Assembly (NCBI RefSeq): GCF_003012795.1
Contig: NZ_PXYH01000004.1
Span: 124,001 to 188,000 of the forward strand
Source of the DNA: Zobellella taiwanensis
Lineage (GTDB): Bacteria; Pseudomonadota; Gammaproteobacteria; Enterobacterales; Aeromonadaceae
DNA length: 64,000 nt
Direction: 5' to 3'
Part shown: in pieces, positions 29,233 to 37,663 of the stretch
Layout: each line of letters begins with the position of its first letter
How positions within the stretch are numbered: the first letter of the stretch is position 1
The notes under the pieces: generated by a model
Databases searched by the model: none
The model's input: the letters and a program-made list of their open reading frames with translations, nothing else
Told to the model about the DNA's origin: nothing
Program-made: the position numbers and the translations under genes

Positions 29233-30318
29233 TTATTGTGATGCCTCACTCCTCACGCTTCCCAGGGCGATCAGCCCCTGCCGGGCGAATTCGAGCAGCG
29301 GCTGGTGGTAGTTGGAGGCGATAACGTCGCGGATGATGTCCGTGTCTACTTCCAGGTAATCGTGTACCAGGGCGTTTCTCAGCCCCACCACCTTGCGCCA
29401 GGGGATCTGAACCTGGATCAGTTGCCTGTCGGTGAGCCGGTTGAAGGCGGTCAGTGCTTCATTGCTGGCCTTGCCGGTCACCTGCTTCGACCACTGTTTG
29501 GCGATGCCGATGCAGGATTTGATAAGCAGTTGCAGGGTGCGCTCGGCAGCCCTTTGCTCGAAGCGGCTCCAGGGGGCCTGGCTCAAGCGGCGTTGCAGCT
29601 CGGCCAGATCCAGTTCGCACTGGTCGAGGTGTTCTTGCTGGGCACTGAGATAGCCGTTGTTATCAATAGAGGTTGTACCTTGTTGGGGGTGCACATAGTC
29701 CAGCTCCCACATGGAATAGATGCGTTGTTCGGCCCGCATGCGTCGGTCGGGCCATTTGTCCAGCAACAGCCTGCCCTCGCTCAGGATGCTCCAGCCCAGC
29801 GGAACCGGCGCTATGGACAGATCCACCACGCTCAAGCGGCCATCGGGCAAGGCGCACTCTTGCTGCCATTCCAGCACCAGTTCCTCGGGGCGCAGGCGGC
29901 GGGTCAGGGGGTGTTTTTCCCAATTGGTAAACACCACGGCCAGGTCATAGTCGCTGCCCTTATGGTGATCTCCCCGTGCTCGGGAGCCGTACAGCCACAG
30001 GGCGGCAATGCAGGCGGGCCGGCTGCGCTCCGGGGGCGGTGCGGGGTATTGGGGCGCGGGCGGCTCGCCCGCCTGGGGGGGGATGCCGTGGTTGGGCATG
30101 GCTTGAGGCCACGAGGGTTGCCGCCGGGCGGCAATGCAGGCGGGCCGGCTGCGCTCCGGGGAGCGGCGCGGGGTATTGGGGCGCGGGCGGCTCGCCCGCC
30201 TGGGGTAATGGCGTGGTTTTGGTGTGGCTTGAGGGCACGAGGGTTGCCGCCGGGCGGTAATGCAGGCGGGCCGCCTGCGCTCCAGGGAGCTTGCCCGGCG
30301 GCTAAATTCACTCCTCAC
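29233..30318 (-). CDS. MntA-HepT-type fusion (nucleotidyltransferase + HEPN), 5' end read through repeats
   Basis: The C-terminal 250 residues join two halves of a known toxin-antitoxin pair. One is a minimal nucleotidyltransferase (LWLYGSRARGDHHKGSDYDLAVVF, giving GS...D-x-D). The other is a HepT-like HEPN domain with the RNase motif R-N-x3-H (VGLRNALVHDYLEVD). In two-gene systems the nucleotidyltransferase AMPylates and silences the HEPN RNase. The expected first 20 or so residues before the GS motif are missing. Instead the frame continues upstream through two full 126-bp repeats (42 codons each) to a GTG at 30318 without a stop. The true start is unknown, and the gene may be 5'-truncated and inactive. 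Imperfect direct repeats (CCTCACTCCTCACGCTT at 29244-29260, similar sequence at 30334-30350) bracket it. Confidence 0.7.
   Translation of the reverse strand: MRSEFSRRASSLERRRPACITARRQPSCPQATPKPRHYPRRASRPRPNTPRRSPERSRPACIAARRQPSWPQAMPNHGIPPQAGEPPAPQYPAPPPERSRPACIAALWLYGSRARGDHHKGSDYDLAVVFTNWEKHPLTRRLRPEELVLEWQQECALPDGRLSVVDLSIAPVPLGWSILSEGRLLLDKWPDRRMRAEQRIYSMWELDYVHPQQGTTSIDNNGYLSAQQEHLDQCELDLAELQRRLSQAPWSRFEQRAAERTLQLLIKSCIGIAKQWSKQVTGKASNEALTAFNRLTDRQLIQVQIPWRKVVGLRNALVHDYLEVDTDIIRDVIASNYHQPLLEFARQGLIALGSVRSEASQ
30002..30295. repeat. 126-bp tandem repeat array overlapping the 5' end of the MntA-HepT fusion
   Basis: Units begin at 30002, 30128 and 30254 (period 126; the third is partial). 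Each contains GCGGCAATGCAGGCGGGCC, GGCTGCGCTCCGGGG, the hairpin GGCGCGGGCGGCTCGCCCGCC and a CACGAGGGTTGCCGCCGG box. They belong to the same GC-hairpin family as the other arrays. Because 126 is divisible by three, the frame of the neighbouring gene stays open through them. Confidence 0.85.
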
Positions 30319-30343
30319 TCCTCACTCCTCACTCCTAACTCCT
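30309..30343. repeat. Heptanucleotide tandem repeat (CACTCCT)x5
   Basis: Four exact CACTCCT units and a fifth AACTCCT, followed by CACGCTT. It lies 62 bp upstream of yjtD, where copy-number change could alter promoter spacing. A related sequence (CCTCACTCCTCACGCTT) sits at 29244-29260. Confidence 0.85.
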
Positions 30344-30404
30344 CACGCTTTACCTTCTGGCCCGCTTTGCGGACAATACGCGGCCTTACATTTAGGGGAG
30401 TGGC

Positions 30405-31097
30405 ATGGAGCTTTATTTCGTACTCAAATCGCCGGCCCGGGCCGAAAACGTGGGTGCCGCCGCCCGTGCCATGAAAACCATGGGCTTTGAGCACATGCGG
30501 CTGGTGGACAGCCGGGTGCACCAGCAGGACCAGGCCCACTGGGTGGCCCACGGCGCCCAGGAGATACTGGAGCGGGCCGAGTATTTTGCCACCCTGGCCG
30601 AGGGCCTGGCGGACATGGACCTGGTCATCGCCACCACCGCCCGCCGGCGCGGCCGTTATCTGCACTACCTCACCCCCAAGCAGGCCATTGCCCAGGTAAA
30701 CAACAAGCAACTGGCAAAAGTGGCCATTTTGTTCGGTTGCGAGGAGTCGGGGCTTAGTAACGAGGATTTGGCCCATGCCGACATGATCAGCTACCTGCCG
30801 TTGAAAGTGACTTATCCTTCGCTCAATCTGGGCCAGGCCATCATGCTTTATGCCTGGGAGTTCAGCCAGGGGCTGGCCACGGAAAACGAGGAAAAAAGCG
30901 CCGCTCGTGCAGAAAATGCGTCCTTGAGGGTGCTGCAGCAAAAAACAGAGCATTTATTTGAGCTGGCCGCTATTTCACAGCAGGATAAACTGGCGGAATG
31001 GGTACATGACCGATTGCCTATGCTGGAACAGCGGGACCTGAATCTGCTGCATCTGCTGTTGAAGGACCTGGAACGGGCCCTGGCCGTCAAGGATTGA
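30405..31097 (+). CDS. yjtD: TrmH/SpoU-family RNA 2'-O-methyltransferase (YjtD/TrmJ-like)
   Basis: SPOUT-fold SAM-dependent methyltransferase predicted to modify a 2'-hydroxyl in tRNA or rRNA. The 230-aa protein has the N-terminal SPAARAENVGAAARAMKTMG-like motif (here KSPARAENVGAAARAMKTMG). The knotted C-terminal SAM site is ILFGCEESGLSNEDLAHAD and YPSLNLGQAIMLYAWEF, with the conserved N-x-G and E-S-G residues. A helical tail (about 165-230) resembles TrmJ and YjtD. It sits directly upstream of thrLABC, the same position as E. coli yjtD, which is why YjtD is preferred over TrmJ. GGGGAGT precedes the ATG. Confidence 0.88.
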   Translation: MELYFVLKSPARAENVGAAARAMKTMGFEHMRLVDSRVHQQDQAHWVAHGAQEILERAEYFATLAEGLADMDLVIATTARRRGRYLHYLTPKQAIAQVNNKQLAKVAILFGCEESGLSNEDLAHADMISYLPLKVTYPSLNLGQAIMLYAWEFSQGLATENEEKSAARAENASLRVLQQKTEHLFELAAISQQDKLAEWVHDRLPMLEQRDLNLLHLLLKDLERALAVKD

Positions 31098-31099
31098 AG

Positions 31100-31128
31100 T
31101 TGACAAGGCGGATGCCCCGGGTTATTGC
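31100..31128 (+). promoter_or_regulatory. Putative thr operon promoter
   Basis: TTGACA (31100-31105), a 17-bp spacer and TATTGC (31123-31128), 31 bp upstream of the leader peptide start. The -35 is a consensus hexamer; the -10 is weak. Confidence 0.5.
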
Positions 31129-31158
31129 TATGGCATCCGATTTTCGAGGTTGTTCGTC

Positions 31159-31236
31159 ATGCTGTTCCATGCAAGCCGCACCATCACCACCATCATTATT
31201 ACCGGTACCACCACTGGTGGCACTGGGGCGGGCTGA
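31159..31236 (+). CDS. thrL: thr operon leader peptide ThrL
   Basis: A 25-codon leader, MLFHASRTITTIIITGTTTG followed by GTGAG, with 8 threonine and 4 isoleucine codons clustered in the middle and the same GAG ending as the E. coli leader. It lies between yjtD and thrA and ahead of a strong intrinsic terminator, the standard arrangement for attenuation. Ribosome stalling at Thr/Ile codons when charged tRNA is scarce should favour read-through. A weak GAGG (about 31146) precedes the ATG. Confidence rests on composition, position and the terminator together. Confidence 0.9.
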   Translation: MLFHASRTITTIIITGTTTGGTGAG

Positions 31237-31267
31237 TGCGCTGACGACAAACAAATTTGAATCCAAG

Positions 31268-31299
31268 AGCCCGTGTCCCAACCAGATACGGGCTTTTTC
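31268..31299 (+). terminator. thr attenuator terminator
   Basis: Arms AGCCCGT (31268-31274) and ACGGGCT (31288-31294) are followed by TTTTCG. It lies 31 bp after the thrL stop and 21 bp before thrA, so termination here is the controlled step. Confidence 0.85.
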
Positions 31300-31320
31300 G
31301 TTTTACACAGGGAGTAATGA

Positions 31321-33780
31321 ATGCGTGTCCTGAAATTTGGCGGTACCTCGCTGGCCAACGCCGAACGGTTCCAGACCGTGGCCGATATCGTGGTCAACAA
31401 CCAGCGCCAGTCCCAGGTGGCCCTGGTGCTGTCGGCGCCGGCCAAGGTCACCAACCATCTGGTGGCGGTGGTGGAGCAGGCCAGCCGTGGCCTGGATCCG
31501 GCCCCGGTACTGGCCGAGATCGAGCAGATTTTCCACGCCATCATCGACGGCCTTCGGGAACGCGTTGGCGGGCTGGAGGCGGACGCGCTCAAAAGTCAGG
31601 TGGAGCGGGAACTGGGCCAACTGGCCCGGCTGCTGCAAGGGGTTAGCCTGCTGACCCAGTGCCCCGACAATATCCAGGCCCGTATTCTGAGCCGGGGCGA
31701 GGCCTTGTCCATCGCCGTTATGGCCGAGCTGCTGCGGGCACGCGGCGAGCAGGTGGAGGTGATTTCGCCCCAGGCCATGCTGCTGGGCGAGGGCAGCTTC
31801 CTGGAAGCCCACGTCAATATCGAAGTGTCGCGCCAGCGCTTCCGCGACCAGGGCCTGCGCCGCGATTGCGTTTACCTGATGCCGGGCTTTACCGCGGGCA
31901 ACGATAAGGGCGAAACCGTGATCCTGGGCCGCAACGGCTCCGATTACTCCGCCGCCGTGCTGGCCGCCTGCGTGGATGCCGAGTGCTGCGAAATCTGGAC
32001 CGACGTGGACGGTGTCTATAACTGCGATCCGCGCCTGGTGCCCGACGCCAAGCTGCTCAAGCAGCTGTCCTACAAGGAGGCGATGGAGCTGTCCTATTTC
32101 GGCGCCAAGGTGCTGCATCCCAAGACCATAGCCCCCATCGCCCAGTTCCATATCCCTTGCCTTATCAAGAACACCGGCAATCCCCAGGGCGAAGGCTCGC
32201 TCATCGGCCCCGAATGCAGCGACGACGACCTGCAGGTCAAGGGCATTTCCGACCTGTCCGGCATGACCATGCTCAACCTGTCCGGGCCGGGCATGAAAGG
32301 CATGGTGGGCATGGCCGGCCGGCTGTTTACCTGCCTGTCCCGCGCCGGGGTCAGCCTGGTGCTGATCACCCAAAGCTCGTCCGAATACAGCGTCAGTTTC
32401 TGCATCCACAGCTACGACAAGGAAAAGGCGCGCAAGGCCATCGACGGCGAATTTGCCCTCGAATTCAAGAACAACCTGCTGGATCCGGTGGACGTGATCG
32501 ATGATCTGGCCATCATCTCCCTGGTGGGGGACAGGATGCGTACCGCCAAGGGGGTGTCGGCCCGCTTCTTCAACTCCCTGGCCGAGGCCTCCATCAATAT
32601 CGTGGCCATTGCCCAGGGTTCCAGCGAGCGTTCCATTTCGGCGGTGATCCGCAAGGAAAAGGTGACCGAGGCGATCAAGGCCTGCCACCAGAATTTCTTT
32701 TCCAGCCGCCAGTTCATCGATGTGTTCCTGGTGGGCTGCGGCGGCGTGGGCGCGGCCCTGCTCGAGCAAATCCGCCGCCAGCAGCCGGTGCTGGAAGCCC
32801 AGGACATCGGCGTCCGGGTGGTGGGCATCGCCAATTCCCGCAAGATGGCGCTGGATCGCAACGGCATCAACCTCAATGAATGGCGCGACCGGCTGGAGCA
32901 GGCCCACGACGCCTTCGGCCTGGAGCGGGTTGCCCGCCTGGTGGAGGAAAGCCACCTGATCAACCCGGTGCTGGTGGACTGCACCTCCAACGAACAAATC
33001 GCCGACCAGTATGCCGACTTCCTGGCCGCCGGCTTCCATGTGGTGACGCCCAATAAAAAGGCCAACACCGCCAGCCTGGACTATTATCGCGAACTGCGCC
33101 GGGCCGCCCGGGCTACCCGCCGCAAGTTTCTGTATGAAACCAACGTCGGTGCCGGCCTGCCGGTGATCGAAAACCTGCAGAACCTCATTCGCGCCGGCGA
33201 CCAGCTGAAGGCGTTCGGCGGTATCCTGTCCGGCTCCCTGTCCTACATCTTCGGCAAGCTGGACGAAGGCATGAGCTTTGCCGATGCCACCCGTATCGCC
33301 CGGGAAAACGGCTTTACCGAGCCGGATCCCCGGGACGATCTCAACGGCATGGACGTGGCGCGCAAGCTGCTGATCCTGGCCCGGGAGGCGGGCATGGAAC
33401 TCAGCCTGGACGACATAGAGGTGGAAATGGCGCTGCCGCCGGAGTTTGACGCCAGCGGCGACATCGACAGCTTTATGGCCCGGCTGCCCGAGGCCAATGC
33501 CTGGTTCGAGGCTCGGGTGGCGGAGGCCGCGGCCGAGGGCAAGGTACTGCGTTATGTGGGCGCCATCGAAAATGGCCACTGCAAGGTTGCCATCAAGGCG
33601 GTAGACGGGGATGATCCCCTGTTCAAGGTCAAGGACGGCGAAAACGCCCTGGCGTTTTACACCCAGTATTACCAGCCGATCCCGCTGGTGCTGCGCGGCT
33701 ATGGCGCCGGTGCCGATGTCACCGCCGCCGGCGTGTTCGCCGACCTGTTGCGCACCCATAACTGGAAGCAGGAGATTTAA
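31321..33780 (+). CDS. thrA: Bifunctional aspartokinase I / homoserine dehydrogenase I
   Basis: Catalyses the first and third steps of threonine synthesis from aspartate. The 819-aa protein (E. coli 820) has an N-terminal aspartokinase domain (about 1-290, starting [20 protein letters not shown] and with [14 protein letters not shown]). Two ACT regulatory domains follow (about 310-460, [19 protein letters not shown] and [19 protein letters not shown]), then the NAD(P)-binding homoserine dehydrogenase ([41 protein letters not shown]). AGGGAG precedes the ATG. The thrB ATG begins on the base after its TAA. Confidence 0.98.
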   Translation: MRVLKFGGTSLANAERFQTVADIVVNNQRQSQVALVLSAPAKVTNHLVAVVEQASRGLDPAPVLAEIEQIFHAIIDGLRERVGGLEADALKSQVERELGQLARLLQGVSLLTQCPDNIQARILSRGEALSIAVMAELLRARGEQVEVISPQAMLLGEGSFLEAHVNIEVSRQRFRDQGLRRDCVYLMPGFTAGNDKGETVILGRNGSDYSAAVLAACVDAECCEIWTDVDGVYNCDPRLVPDAKLLKQLSYKEAMELSYFGAKVLHPKTIAPIAQFHIPCLIKNTGNPQGEGSLIGPECSDDDLQVKGISDLSGMTMLNLSGPGMKGMVGMAGRLFTCLSRAGVSLVLITQSSSEYSVSFCIHSYDKEKARKAIDGEFALEFKNNLLDPVDVIDDLAIISLVGDRMRTAKGVSARFFNSLAEASINIVAIAQGSSERSISAVIRKEKVTEAIKACHQNFFSSRQFIDVFLVGCGGVGAALLEQIRRQQPVLEAQDIGVRVVGIANSRKMALDRNGINLNEWRDRLEQAHDAFGLERVARLVEESHLINPVLVDCTSNEQIADQYADFLAAGFHVVTPNKKANTASLDYYRELRRAARATRRKFLYETNVGAGLPVIENLQNLIRAGDQLKAFGGILSGSLSYIFGKLDEGMSFADATRIARENGFTEPDPRDDLNGMDVARKLLILAREAGMELSLDDIEVEMALPPEFDASGDIDSFMARLPEANAWFEARVAEAAAEGKVLRYVGAIENGHCKVAIKAVDGDDPLFKVKDGENALAFYTQYYQPIPLVLRGYGAGADVTAAGVFADLLRTHNWKQEI

Positions 33781-34737
33781 ATGAGTGTTGTTGCGTACGC
33801 CCCAGCCTCGACCGCCAATGTGAGCGTGGGTTTTGACGTGCTGGGGGCCGCGCTGGCCCCCCTGGACGGCTCCCTGCTGGGAGACCGGGTGTGGGTGGGT
33901 GAGGGCGACGGCGAGTTTCGCCTGAACAATGCCGGCCCCTTCGCCCACAAGCTGCCGGACGACTTCACCCAGAACATCGTCTACGACTGCTATGTGGCCT
34001 ACGGCAAGGCGCTGGAAAAAAAGGGCCTCGGGCTCAAGCCGCTGGTGATGACCCTGGAGAAAAACCTGCCGGTGGGCTCGGGGCTGGGCTCCAGCGCCAC
34101 CAGCATCGTTGCCGCCTTTGTGGCGCTCAATGCCTTCCATGACGAGGCCCTGAGCCGGCACGAGTTGATGCTGCTGATGGGCGAGCTGGAGGGGCAGATT
34201 TCCGGCTCGGTGCATTACGACAACGTGGCGCCCTGCCATTTTGGCGGTATGCAGCTGGTGCTGGACGAAGCGGGCGTGATCAGCCAGACCCTGCCCTCGT
34301 TCGATGAATGGTACTGGGTGGTGTGCTATCCGGGTATTACCGTGTCGACCTCCGCCGCCCGGGCCATACTGCCGGCCCAGTACCGCCGCCAGGACTGCCT
34401 GACCTACGGCCGCCGGCTGGCGGGTTTTGTGCATGCCAGCCATACCGGCCAGGAGCAGGTGGCCGCCGCCATGCTGAAAGACGTGATTGCCGAGCCCTAC
34501 CGGGCCCAGTTGATCCCGGGCTTTAATGAAGTGCGCGAGCATGCGGCCGCCATGGGCGCATTGGCGACCGGCATTTCCGGCAGCGGTCCCACCGTGTTTT
34601 CGGTGATGAAGGATCTGCACCAGGCGGAAAAACTCAAGGCCTGGCTGGCCGACCACTTTATTCAGAACCAGGATGGCTTTTGCCATATTTGCAAACTCGA
34701 CACCCAGGGTGCCCGGGTAACAGGAACCGAACTATGA
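33781..34737 (+). CDS. thrB: Homoserine kinase
   Basis: GHMP-family kinase that phosphorylates homoserine to O-phosphohomoserine. The 318-aa product (E. coli 310) shows the N-terminal [20 protein letters not shown] and the phosphate-binding loop [20 protein letters not shown]. The third motif [14 protein letters not shown] is also present. It starts immediately after the thrA stop with no gap and ends in a 4-bp ATGA overlap with thrC, so its translation depends on its neighbours. Confidence 0.97.
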   Translation: MSVVAYAPASTANVSVGFDVLGAALAPLDGSLLGDRVWVGEGDGEFRLNNAGPFAHKLPDDFTQNIVYDCYVAYGKALEKKGLGLKPLVMTLEKNLPVGSGLGSSATSIVAAFVALNAFHDEALSRHELMLLMGELEGQISGSVHYDNVAPCHFGGMQLVLDEAGVISQTLPSFDEWYWVVCYPGITVSTSAARAILPAQYRRQDCLTYGRRLAGFVHASHTGQEQVAAAMLKDVIAEPYRAQLIPGFNEVREHAAAMGALATGISGSGPTVFSVMKDLHQAEKLKAWLADHFIQNQDGFCHICKLDTQGARVTGTEL

Positions 34738-36008
34738 AGCTGTACAATATCAAGGACAATAGTGAGACCATCGATTTCGCCGGCGCCGTCCGCCAGGGGC
34801 TGGGCCGGGGCCAGGGCCTGTTCTTTCCGGAGCACTTAAGCCCGCTGGCCAATGTGGACGCCCTGCTGGAGCAACCGCTGGTGCCGCGCTCCGTGGCCAT
34901 TCTGCAGCACCTGATCGGTGACGAAATTCCCAGGGACACGCTCACCGCCATGGTGGAGCGGGCCTTTACCTTTCCGGCGCCGCTGGTGAAGGTGGATGAA
35001 CACACCTATGCCCTGGAGCTGTTCCACGGTCCGACCCTGGCGTTCAAGGACTTCGGCGGCCGCTTTATGGCCCAGTGCCTGGCCACCCTGCGCAGCGACG
35101 GCAAGATCACCATTCTCACCGCTACCTCCGGCGATACCGGTGCCGCCGTGGCCCACGCCTTCTACGGCCTGCCCAATATCGAGGTGGTGATCCTCTATCC
35201 GGAAGGCAAAATCAGCCCGCTGCAGGAAAAGCTGTTTACCACCCTGGGCGGCAATATTCGCACCTTCGCGGTGCAGGGCGACTTTGACGCCTGCCAGGCG
35301 CTGGTCAAGCAGGCCTTTGACGACGAAGAGCTGAAGGCCGCGGTGGGCCTGAATTCCGCCAACTCCATCAACATCAGCCGGCTGCTGGCCCAGGTGTGTT
35401 ATTACTTTGAAGCCGTGGCCGAGCTGCCCGCCGAGCAGCGCCACAAGGCGGTGATCAGCGTGCCGTCCGGCAACTTCGGCAACCTCACTGCAGGCCTGAT
35501 TGCCAAGGCCATCGGCCTGCCGGTGAAGCGCTTTGTGGCCGCCACCAACGCCAACGACACCGTGCCGCGCTACCTGGACAGCGGCAACTGGGCCCCCCAC
35601 GACACTGTTGCTACCCTGTCCAACGCCATGGACGTGAGCCGGCCCAACAACTGGCCGCGGGTGGAAGAGCTGTGCCGGGTCAAGGGCTGGAGCCTGTCCG
35701 ACATCGCCTCCGGTGCGCTCAACGACGAGCAGACCAAGGACGCCCTCAAGCGGCTGTTCGCCAAGGGCTACCTGTGCGAACCCCATGGCGCCATCGCCTG
35801 GGAGCTGCTCAACAAGGAGCGGGGCAAGGACGAGGTGGGCATCTTCCTGTGCACCGCTCATCCGGCCAAGTTCAAGGAAAGCGTGGATGCCATCCTCGAA
35901 CAGGATATTGCGCTGCCCGGCCCCCTGGCCAAGCACGGCGCCATGGTGTCCCTGTCCGAAACCATCCCCGCCGATTTTGCTGCCCTAAAAGCCAAAATGA
36001 TGAAGTAA
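34734..36008 (+). CDS. thrC: Threonine synthase
   Basis: PLP enzyme converting O-phosphohomoserine to threonine, the last step of the pathway. The start at ATG 34734 overlaps thrB by 4 bp and gives [20 protein letters not shown] and 424 aa (E. coli 428). The PLP lysine lies in [19 protein letters not shown]. Other landmarks are [37 protein letters not shown] and [13 protein letters not shown]. Eight bases after the stop begins copy 2 of the GGGGTCGGAGTCA palindrome, which here has all the features of a strong terminator. Confidence 0.97.
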   Translation: MKLYNIKDNSETIDFAGAVRQGLGRGQGLFFPEHLSPLANVDALLEQPLVPRSVAILQHLIGDEIPRDTLTAMVERAFTFPAPLVKVDEHTYALELFHGPTLAFKDFGGRFMAQCLATLRSDGKITILTATSGDTGAAVAHAFYGLPNIEVVILYPEGKISPLQEKLFTTLGGNIRTFAVQGDFDACQALVKQAFDDEELKAAVGLNSANSINISRLLAQVCYYFEAVAELPAEQRHKAVISVPSGNFGNLTAGLIAKAIGLPVKRFVAATNANDTVPRYLDSGNWAPHDTVATLSNAMDVSRPNNWPRVEELCRVKGWSLSDIASGALNDEQTKDALKRLFAKGYLCEPHGAIAWELLNKERGKDEVGIFLCTAHPAKFKESVDAILEQDIALPGPLAKHGAMVSLSETIPADFAALKAKMMK

Positions 36009-36016
36009 CTCCCCCC

Positions 36017-36061
36017 AAAAAGGGGTCGGAGTCAATTATTAATTGACTCCGACCCCTTTTT
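36017..36061. repeat. Dispersed palindrome, copy 2 (terminator-like, after thrC)
   Basis: Perfect 21-bp arms (A5 plus GGGGTCGGAGTCAATT, and the reverse complement ending in T5) with a 3-nt loop. The A/T runs on both sides make it a textbook bidirectional intrinsic terminator. It closes the thr operon 8 nt after thrC. Confidence 0.85.
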
Positions 36062-36083
36062 ATCGCCATTTGCTGCGGGTGCT

Positions 36084-36101
36084 TGTGAGAGATCTCTCAA
36101 T
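36084..36101. promoter_or_regulatory. Putative UvrY/GacA response-regulator site upstream of csrB
   Basis: TGTGAGAGATCTCTCAAT contains the perfect palindrome TGAGAGATCTCTCA. It closely resembles the E. coli csrB UvrY site (TGTGAGAGATCTCTTACA as I recall it). It is centred about 168 bp upstream of the predicted csrB start, a similar far-upstream position. Confidence 0.7.
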
Positions 36102-36225
36102 AACATGGTGGAAAATGCGCTTTGTGGCCGGGGGGTTTGCCAGTGTTTGTAGCTATCTCATTGTTATTAAAAATCTTTTTATTTTTTTTCTGTGTGTTGG
36201 GTTGGCAACTGGCCGGCCAGGTGAA

Positions 36226-36253
36226 TTGAGCCCGCCGGGGAAACCCGTATAGT
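36226..36253 (+). promoter_or_regulatory. csrB promoter
   Basis: TTGAGC (36226-36231), a 16-bp spacer and TATAGT (36248-36253), predicting a start near 36260, just before the first GGA motifs. The 36102-36225 stretch between this and the UvrY-type site is AT-rich, with long T runs. Confidence 0.65.
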
Positions 36254-36259
36254 AGTCAT

Positions 36260-36614
36260 CAACGGCAGGGCAAGCCGGATTGTCAGGAAGACAAACGGCA
36301 GGCAGCCACACAGGGACTACCGGCAGGAGCCGGAGCAAGGATTAAGGAAGCGGTGCCGGTTCGGAATCCGGCAGCCAGGAGGCAAGGGACCAGGCCATGA
36401 TGGCCAAGGGGATGACACAGGGAAGGGTCAGGGATACCTCCAGGACGGAGCGGTTGGCAACAGGATGTGGCCAGTCAGGATGACGTAAGGAACACCCCGA
36501 CGGAGCGGGAAGGGGAAGACTCGGGACGGGTCAGGTCAGGGATTGCAGGGAGCAATCAGGTTCAGGGAACAAACCGACGACACCAAAAGGGGCAGCCAGC
36601 GGCTGCCCCTTTTC
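36260..36614 (+). ncRNA. csrB: CsrB-type regulatory RNA (CsrA-sequestering)
   Basis: A 355-nt non-coding transcript with about 25 GGA motifs, most as CAGGA, AGGGA or AAGGA in loops of short hairpins (for example ACCTCCAGGACGGAG, AAACGGCAGG, GGATGACACAGGGAAGGG). It ends in a strong intrinsic terminator (AAAAGGGGCAGCC-AGC-GGCTGCCCCTTTTC, 36585-36614). This is the architecture of CsrB, which titrates the translational regulator CsrA away from mRNAs. The UvrY/GacA-type palindrome and promoter upstream support BarA/UvrY (GacS/GacA) control. No open reading frame here has any protein similarity. The start point is estimated from the promoter. Confidence 0.9.
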
Positions 36615-36704
36615 TATTGCCCGCGATCGGTCCTGACGGGGGCTACCGCCGTCTTGCCGGCCTGTGTTAACTTGTACGACCAGTTGATTAATCAGGTAAC
36701 AAGC

Positions 36705-37568
36705 ATGAGTCAGGCATTGGACGAGTTATTGACGCTGCTGGCGCTGGAGCCCCTGGATGACGGCCTGTACCGCGGCCAGAGCATGGACCTCGGTTTTGGG
36801 GCCGTGTTCGGCGGCCAGGTGATGGGCCAGGCGCTGGCCGCCGCCAAATACACCCTGGAGCCGGAGCGGCCGGTACACTCCTTTCACTCCTACTTCCTGC
36901 GCCCGGGGGATGTCAACAAGCCCATTATCTACGACGTGGAAACCATCCGCGACGGCAAGACCACCTCCACCCGCCGGGTCCAGGCGCTGCAATATGGCAA
37001 GCCCATCTTCTACATGACCGCCTCCTTTCAGCAACCGGTGGCGGGTTTCGAACATCAGGCCCCCATGCCGTCCGTGGCGGGGCCGGAAGGGCTGATGCCG
37101 GAGAGCGCGCGACTTGCCGCCCTGGCCGAACACTTGCCGGCGAGAACCCGGGAAAGACTGCTGGCGGAAAAGCCGATAGAGGTACGCCAGGTCAATTACG
37201 TCAATCCCATGAAACCGGAAAAAGCGGAGCCGGTGCGCCATATCTGGCTCAGGGCCAACGGCCGGCTGCCGGACGATCCGCGCATCCACAAGTATCTGCT
37301 GGCTTATGCTTCCGACTTCAATTTCCTGCCTACTGCGCTGATGCCCCATGGCCACTCCTTCTGGGAGCCGCAGCTACAGGTGGCGACCATCGATCATTCC
37401 ATGTGGTTTCACCAGGATTTCCGTTTCGACGACTGGATCCTGTATGCCATCAACAGCCCGCGGGCGGTGGCGGGAAGGGGACTGGTACAGGGACACTTCT
37501 TCACCCGGGACGGGATCCTGGTGGCGTCAACGATGCAGGAGGGGATTATCCGGCCCCGACTGGGATAG
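36705..37568 (+). CDS. tesB: Acyl-CoA thioesterase II
   Basis: Double hot-dog thioesterase that hydrolyses medium- and long-chain acyl-CoA. The ATG at 36705 gives [20 protein letters not shown] and 287 aa (E. coli TesB 286). Conserved blocks are [16 protein letters not shown] and [13 protein letters not shown] in the first half. The second half has [50 protein letters not shown] and [11 protein letters not shown]. Longer in-frame starts would run into the csrB terminator and are rejected. A terminator hairpin follows 10 bp after the stop. Confidence 0.96.
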   Translation: MSQALDELLTLLALEPLDDGLYRGQSMDLGFGAVFGGQVMGQALAAAKYTLEPERPVHSFHSYFLRPGDVNKPIIYDVETIRDGKTTSTRRVQALQYGKPIFYMTASFQQPVAGFEHQAPMPSVAGPEGLMPESARLAALAEHLPARTRERLLAEKPIEVRQVNYVNPMKPEKAEPVRHIWLRANGRLPDDPRIHKYLLAYASDFNFLPTALMPHGHSFWEPQLQVATIDHSMWFHQDFRFDDWILYAINSPRAVAGRGLVQGHFFTRDGILVASTMQEGIIRPRLG

Positions 37569-37578
37569 CCTAAACCCA

Positions 37579-37602
37579 AAAAAGGGCCTGGCGGCCCTTT
37601 TT
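37579..37602 (+). terminator. tesB terminator
   Basis: Arms AAAAAGGGCC and GGCCCTTTTT with a 4-nt loop, 10 nt after the tesB stop; intrinsic type. Confidence 0.85.
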
Positions 37603-37616
37603 GCTGTGAAAAATAA

Positions 37617-37655
37617 TGGGGTCGGAGTCAATGATGAAAATTGACTCCGACCCCA
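37617..37655. repeat. Dispersed palindrome, copy 3
   Basis: Arms TGGGGTCGGAGTCAAT (37617-37632) and its exact complement (37640-37655) with a 7-nt loop. It lies between the tesB terminator and the stop of the convergent symporter gene (37664) and may terminate that gene on the minus strand. Confidence 0.85.
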
Positions 37656-37663
37656 TTTTAGTT

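Noticed and set aside
31303-34686. 1127-codon open frame on the minus strand opposite thrA/thrB
   Set aside because: Antisense shadow of two well-conserved genes with biased codon use; no domain.
36467-36670. Short plus-strand frames inside the csrB region
   Set aside because: They cross GGA-rich structured RNA and its terminator and lack start signals; the RNA explanation fits better.
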